DNA of 17,823 bases from Actinomycetota bacterium (GTDB lineage: Bacteria; Actinomycetota; UBA4738), in the NCBI GenBank assembly GCA_005888465.1, contig VAYJ01000052.1, positions 3,353 to 21,175 of the forward strand, written 5' to 3'. The translations under genes were made by a program, and so were the position numbers. Positions 14,170 through 17,823 of this stretch are shown here, piece after piece. Numbering within the stretch: position 1 is the stretch's first letter; the number at the start of each line of letters is the position of its first letter. Under the pieces are notes generated by a model that did not search any database, was not told the DNA's origin, and worked only from the letters and a program-made list of their open reading frames with translations.

Positions 14170-15906
14170 ATGCCCCCGAGCCTTGCGCCCCGCGTCCTCA
14201 TCGCGAACCGCGGGGAGATCGCGGTCCGGGTGATTCGGACCTGCCGCGAGCTCGGCATTGCGACCGTGGCGGTCTACTCCGAGGTCGATCGGGACGCGCT
14301 CCACGTGGAGATGGCGGACGACGCGTACCTCCTGGGCCCCGCCTCGCCGACCGAGTCCTACCTGAACGTCGGCCGGCTCCTGGAGGCGGCCACGAGAAGC
14401 GGCGCGACGATGATCCACCCCGGGTACGGCTTCCTCGCGGAGAACGCCGGCTTCGCGCGAGAGGTCGCCCGCGCTGGGCTCACGTTCATCGGCCCGCCGC
14501 CGGACGCCATGGCGATGCTGGGCGACAAGGCCGCGGCGCGCCAGGCCGCGACGCGAGCAGGAGCCCCCATCGTGCCCGGGACGCTCGACCCCGTGCGGCC
14601 CGAGGACGCGAAGGCCGAGGCGGAGCAGATCGGCTTCCCCCTGGTCGTGAAAGCCGCGTTCGGAGGCGGCGGAAAGGGCATGCGCCTGGTCGAACGGCCC
14701 GAGGACCTCGCCGACGCCGTGGAGCGCTCCGCGCGCGAGGCGCTGTCGTACTTCGGACGCCCGGAGATCTACCTCGAGCGCTACCTCGCCCACGCCCGCC
14801 ACGTGGAGGCCCAGATCCTGGCCGACGCGCACGGTCACATCTCGTTCCTCGGCGAACGCGATTGTTCGATGCAGCGCCGCTACCAGAAGCTCATCGAGGA
14901 GTCGCCGTCGCCGGGCGTCGACGAAGCCCTGCGCGCCCGTATCGGCGAGGCGGCGATGGGGATCGCGCGCGAGGCCCGGTACGTGAACGCGGGGACGGTC
15001 GAGTTCCTGGTCGAGCCCGACGGCTCGTTCTACTTCATGGAGGTCAACGCGCGGCTGCAGGTCGAGCACCCCGTAACCGAGATGGTGACCGGCCTCGACC
15101 TGGTTCGCTACCAGATCCTGGCCGCGATGGGCGAGGCGGTGGAGCTCGAGCCGTCGTTCCGCGGCCACGCGATCGAGTGCCGGCTGAACGCCGAGGATCC
15201 GGCGAAGGAGTTCCTCCCCGGGCCCGGGCTCGTGACGAAGTTCCGCCGGCCCGGCGGGTCGTTCGTCCGTGTCGACACGGGCATCGCCGAAGGCCGGCCG
15301 GTCGTCGGCAACTACGACTCGCTCTTCGCGAAGCTCATCGTCTGGGCGGAGGATCGCGAGCTCGCACGGCGCCGTACAGTCCAGGCGCTCGGCGAGATCG
15401 AGGTCGAAGGCATCCCCACCACGATCCCCTTCCACTTGTGGGCGCTCGACACGCCCGAGTTCCGCGAAGGTCGCGTCCACACGAAGTTCGTCGAAGAGGC
15501 GATCGCCGCCGGCGCGATGACGCTCACCGAGCCGGCCGGGTCCGCGGCCGCGGAGACGGACACCGCCCGGCCCGTGCACATCGTCGTGGAGGTGGGCGGG
15601 CGTCGCGTCCCAGTCCGCGTGTGGGGCGAGCCCTTCCGCCAGGCACCATCGGTCCCCCTCGCCGCGGGCCAGAGCGGTTCCGCCTCGGCCGACGGCGAAG
15701 TCGTCACGGCGCCGATGCAGGGGACGATCCTGCAGGTGCTCGTGGAACTCGGACAGGAGGTCACGGCAGGACAGACCGTGTGCATCCTGGAGGCCATGAA
15801 GATGGAGAACCACATCGCCGCGCATCGCGACGGCACCGTGGCCGAGGTCTCGATCACGAAGGGCGATGTCGTGGACACAGGTCAACCGATGGTGGCGATC
15901 CGGTGA
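14170..15906 (+). CDS. Second biotin carboxylase/BCCP fusion, acyl-CoA carboxylase alpha subunit
   Basis: The protein has 578 residues with the same layout as the alpha subunit at 5205-6935. Biotin carboxylase (about 1-455) has VLIANRGEIAVRVIRTCRELG, IHPGYGFLAEN, the ATP loop GGGGKGM, RHVEAQILAD, the catalytic FMEVNARLQVEHPVTEM and GHAIECRLNAEDP. A linker leads to a biotinyl domain with TAPMQGTILQVLVELGQEV and CILEAMKMENHI, where Lys544 is biotinylated. The length resembles the 590-600-residue actinobacterial AccA2/AccA3 type, which serves several carboxyltransferase partners. No beta subunit lies next to it; the next gene, an aldehyde dehydrogenase, overlaps its stop by GTGA. The ATG at 14170 is the only in-frame start near the homology edge and lacks a close Shine-Dalgarno. 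The acyl-CoA substrate cannot be told from the sequence. Confidence 0.93.
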   Translation: MPPSLAPRVLIANRGEIAVRVIRTCRELGIATVAVYSEVDRDALHVEMADDAYLLGPASPTESYLNVGRLLEAATRSGATMIHPGYGFLAENAGFAREVARAGLTFIGPPPDAMAMLGDKAAARQAATRAGAPIVPGTLDPVRPEDAKAEAEQIGFPLVVKAAFGGGGKGMRLVERPEDLADAVERSAREALSYFGRPEIYLERYLAHARHVEAQILADAHGHISFLGERDCSMQRRYQKLIEESPSPGVDEALRARIGEAAMGIAREARYVNAGTVEFLVEPDGSFYFMEVNARLQVEHPVTEMVTGLDLVRYQILAAMGEAVELEPSFRGHAIECRLNAEDPAKEFLPGPGLVTKFRRPGGSFVRVDTGIAEGRPVVGNYDSLFAKLIVWAEDRELARRRTVQALGEIEVEGIPTTIPFHLWALDTPEFREGRVHTKFVEEAIAAGAMTLTEPAGSAAAETDTARPVHIVVEVGGRRVPVRVWGEPFRQAPSVPLAAGQSGSASADGEVVTAPMQGTILQVLVELGQEVTAGQTVCILEAMKMENHIAAHRDGTVAEVSITKGDVVDTGQPMVAIR

Positions 15907-17468
15907 CGCGATCCGTCGCATCGATCGTCGGGGCTGAGCTCCGTTCGGACGGCACCGGCGTGCGCCTCGTGTCGCCGAACCCCGCCCGCGTGGACGAGAT
16001 CGTCACCGAGGCGCTCCTGGGCGACGCCGAGACGTTCGCCGACGCCTGTCGCGTCGCGAAGGCCGCGCAGCCCGGTTGGGCCGCCACGCCCGCACCCGTT
16101 CGCGGCCGCGCGGTGCAGCAGATCGGCCGGCTCGTGGAGGACAACAAGGAGGCGCTCGCCCGCCTCATAACCCGCGAGATCGGCAAGCCCTACCGCGAGT
16201 CGCTCGGCGAGGTGCAGGAGGTCATCGACACCTGCAACTTCTTCCTCTCCGAGGGACGCCGCCTGTACGGCCAGACCGTCCCGAGCGAGATGCCCGACAA
16301 GCAGCTCTTCACCTTCCGCGCGCCCATCGGCGTCGCGGCCATCATCACCGCCGGCAACTTCCCCGTCGCCGTCCCCTCTTGGTACCTCATTCCGGCCCTG
16401 GTGTGCGGGGACGCCGTCGTGTGGAAGCCCGCGGAATACGCATCCGCCAGCGCCGAGGCCTTCGCGCAGCTGATCCTGAACGGCGGGCTGCCTCCCGGCG
16501 TCTTCAACATGGTGCTGGCGGACGGCAACGAGACCTTCGCCGGGCTCACGCAGGCGCTCGACGAGGGGACGGTGGACAAGGTCGGGTTCACCGGCTCGAG
16601 CGACGTCGGCCGGCGCATCGGTGAGCTGTGCGGCCGACACCTCCAGTCGCCGTGCCTGGAGCTCGGCGGGAAGAATCCGCTCGTCGTGATGCCGGACGCC
16701 GACCTCGATCTCGCCGTCGAGGGCGCGCTCTTCAGCGGGTTCGGCACCGCCGGACAGCGTTGCACGTCGCTCGGCACGGTGATCGTGCATGAGTCTATCC
16801 ACGACGACTTCCTGGCTCGCTTCGCGAACGCAACCGAGATCGCCCCGATCGGCGACCCGACGCAGGACGTGCTGTACGGCCCGATGATGAGCGAGCGATT
16901 CTGTCATCGATTCGACGGCTGGCTCAACCTCGTCCAGCCGCACCACAAGACGTACGGATCGACGGCGACCGGAAGGATCACACAGGAACACCCGCGGAAG
17001 GGGTTCGTCGGCGATCCAACGGCCGGCCTCTACTACCACCCGACGATCGTCGACGGCGTGACGATCGACGACGAGATCGCCAGAACGGAGACGTTCGGGC
17101 CCATCGTCGGCGTGGCGTCGTTCAGCACGTTCGACGAAGCGATGGCGCTCGCGAACAGCCACGGCTACGGGCTCTCGTCCTCGATCTACACGACGAACCC
17201 GCTCAACGTGTTCCGGTTCCGCGAGCGCATCTCCGCGGGGATGGTGTCGGTGAACAACTCGACGTCGGGCGCCGAGGCGCATCTCCCGTTCGGCGGCAAC
17301 GGGAAGTCGGGGAACGGCGGCCGGCAGGCAGGCATCTGGGTGCTGGACCAGTTCACCCGCTGGCAGTCGATGAACTGGGACTACTCCGGGAAGCTCCAGA
17401 AGGCCCAGATGGACACCGCCGACGTCCCCGCCGACCTGAGCTACCGCCTACCCGAGGACGATCGTTAG
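15903..17468 (+). CDS. Aldehyde dehydrogenase, ALDH7-like
   Basis: The protein has 521 residues. It would oxidise an aldehyde to the acid with NAD(P)+. Catalytic residues are in place: Asn152 (TAGNFP), Glu253 (LELGGKNP) and Cys287 (GTAGQRCTS). FTGSSDVGRRIG is the coenzyme-binding turn. GTAGQRCTS, HESIHDDF, VLYGPM, ETFGPIVG, GLSSSIYT and TSGAEAHLPFGGNGKSGNG resemble the ALDH7 (antiquitin/aminoadipate semialdehyde) branch, but LELGGNN of true ALDH7 reads LELGGKN, so the substrate is open. A C-terminal tail (WQSMNWDYSGKLQKAQMD onward) extends the core. Glu253 argues against the CoA-acylating type. GTG 15903 overlaps the carboxylase stop (GTGA), which indicates tight coupling. The stop overlaps the convergent hydrolase stop by 4 bp. 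Confidence 0.92.
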   Translation: MTRSVASIVGAELRSDGTGVRLVSPNPARVDEIVTEALLGDAETFADACRVAKAAQPGWAATPAPVRGRAVQQIGRLVEDNKEALARLITREIGKPYRESLGEVQEVIDTCNFFLSEGRRLYGQTVPSEMPDKQLFTFRAPIGVAAIITAGNFPVAVPSWYLIPALVCGDAVVWKPAEYASASAEAFAQLILNGGLPPGVFNMVLADGNETFAGLTQALDEGTVDKVGFTGSSDVGRRIGELCGRHLQSPCLELGGKNPLVVMPDADLDLAVEGALFSGFGTAGQRCTSLGTVIVHESIHDDFLARFANATEIAPIGDPTQDVLYGPMMSERFCHRFDGWLNLVQPHHKTYGSTATGRITQEHPRKGFVGDPTAGLYYHPTIVDGVTIDDEIARTETFGPIVGVASFSTFDEAMALANSHGYGLSSSIYTTNPLNVFRFRERISAGMVSVNNSTSGAEAHLPFGGNGKSGNGGRQAGIWVLDQFTRWQSMNWDYSGKLQKAQMDTADVPADLSYRLPEDDR

Positions 17469-17823
17469 CGGTACTTCGCCAGGAACCGACCCACGGCGTC
17501 CAGATAGGCGTCGGTCTCCTCGACGAAGGTCATGTGCCCGCTCCGCTCGAAGACCACGAGCTCGGCGTTCGGGATCCCTTTCGCCATCGCCTCGGCGGCC
17601 TCCACGGAGCAAGTGCGATCGTCTCGGCCGGCAAGGACCAGGACGGGCTGCGGGATCTCGCCCAGGCGGTTCTCGACCTCGATGCCCCCGTACTCCTCGG
17701 CGGCGAGGTGCCGGAGGACCTCGGGGGTGAGGAGCGCACCGGCCGAGCGGCGGTTGTAATCGTCGATCCGAGGGTCGAGCGGGTCCCTGAAGTGGAACGG
17801 TGCCTGGTCCAGCCAGAGCTCGC
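17465..17823 (-). CDS. Alpha/beta hydrolase, C-terminal part (5' end outside window)
   Basis: The minus-strand frame runs from the window edge to TAA at 17467-17465, giving 119 visible residues. The visible part is the C-terminal end of an alpha/beta hydrolase. The core strand PQPVLVLAGRDDRTC carries the acid residue of the triad, and LVVFERSGHMTFVEE carries the catalytic histidine. It ends with a helix, YLDAVGRFLAKYR. Upstream is a cap-like helical segment (FHFRDPLDPRIDDYNRRSAG). The nucleophile serine is beyond the window. The SGHMTFVEE ending is usual in proline-iminopeptidase-like and C-C hydrolase-like members, so the substrate stays open. Confidence 0.88.
   Translation of the reverse strand, partial: ELWLDQAPFHFRDPLDPRIDDYNRRSAGALLTPEVLRHLAAEEYGGIEVENRLGEIPQPVLVLAGRDDRTCSVEAAEAMAKGIPNAELVVFERSGHMTFVEETDAYLDAVGRFLAKYR

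Noticed and set aside
14155..15921. 588-codon minus-strand frame opposite the second biotin carboxylase
   Set aside because: It is a shadow frame rich in Arg, Asp and His, with no family signature, opposite an intact gene.
1..17823. Search for tRNA, rRNA, CRISPR arrays, insertion sequences, attachment sites and riboswitches
   Set aside because: No repeated spacers, cloverleaf-like sequence, transposase motifs or long direct repeats were seen by eye. All spacers between genes are shorter than 70 bp.

Overview
This is a GC-rich, gene-dense chromosomal window. It holds 13 complete or near-complete protein genes and two genes cut by the window ends. No RNA genes, insertion sequences, phage genes or CRISPR arrays were seen. 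The gene set points to an actinobacterium or a close high-GC relative: short biotin carboxylase/BCCP fusion subunits, a zinc-ribbon/cyclase/ATPase/TPR protein, an ECF42-type sigma factor beside a DGPF (YCII) protein, a short-form glucan phosphorylase, and frequent GTG starts and 4-bp overlaps. Phylum is an inference; nothing here fixes genus or species.

Layout. (1) 3-1597, plus strand: the end of a DGPF/YCII protein and its ECF42-type sigma factor. (2) 1573-4803, minus: a 1076-residue signalling protein with a zinc ribbon, class III cyclase domain, P-loop ATPase and TPR-like repeats. (3) 4834-10172, minus: a tightly packed leucine/isovalerate degradation cluster. In transcription order it encodes carboxyltransferase beta (liuB-like), methylglutaconyl-CoA hydratase (liuC-like), HMG-CoA lyase (mvaB/liuE-like), biotin carboxylase alpha (liuD-like) and a VOC-fold protein. 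The cyclase gene lies 30 bp further on and could be read through. (4) 10241-12370, plus: glucan phosphorylase, divergent from the leucine cluster across 68 bp. (5) 12363-14118, minus: birA, a stand-alone cyclic-nucleotide-binding protein and a two-helix PH-domain membrane protein. (6) 14170-17468, plus: a second biotin carboxylase/BCCP alpha subunit, coupled by a GTGA overlap to an ALDH7-like aldehyde dehydrogenase and divergent from birA. (7) 17465-17823, minus: the C-terminal part of an alpha/beta hydrolase.

How they work together. Biotin links regions 3, 5 and 6: BirA is the enzyme that would biotinylate the EAMKME lysines of the two alpha subunits (Lys533 and Lys544). The leucine cluster would take 3-methylcrotonyl-CoA through methylglutaconyl-CoA and HMG-CoA to acetoacetate and acetyl-CoA; isovaleryl-CoA dehydrogenase is not in the window. 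A cyclic-nucleotide theme links the cyclase-domain protein with the CNB protein encoded after birA, but that link is only inferred.

The points most worth a second look are: the serine at the catalytic-cysteine position of the HMG-CoA lyase; the 28-bp interrupted dyad centred between birA and the second carboxylase gene; the absence of a usable start codon for the sigma factor; the degenerate Walker B of the cyclase protein; and the birA-CNB-PH gene string. No clearly new defence or mobile system was found.
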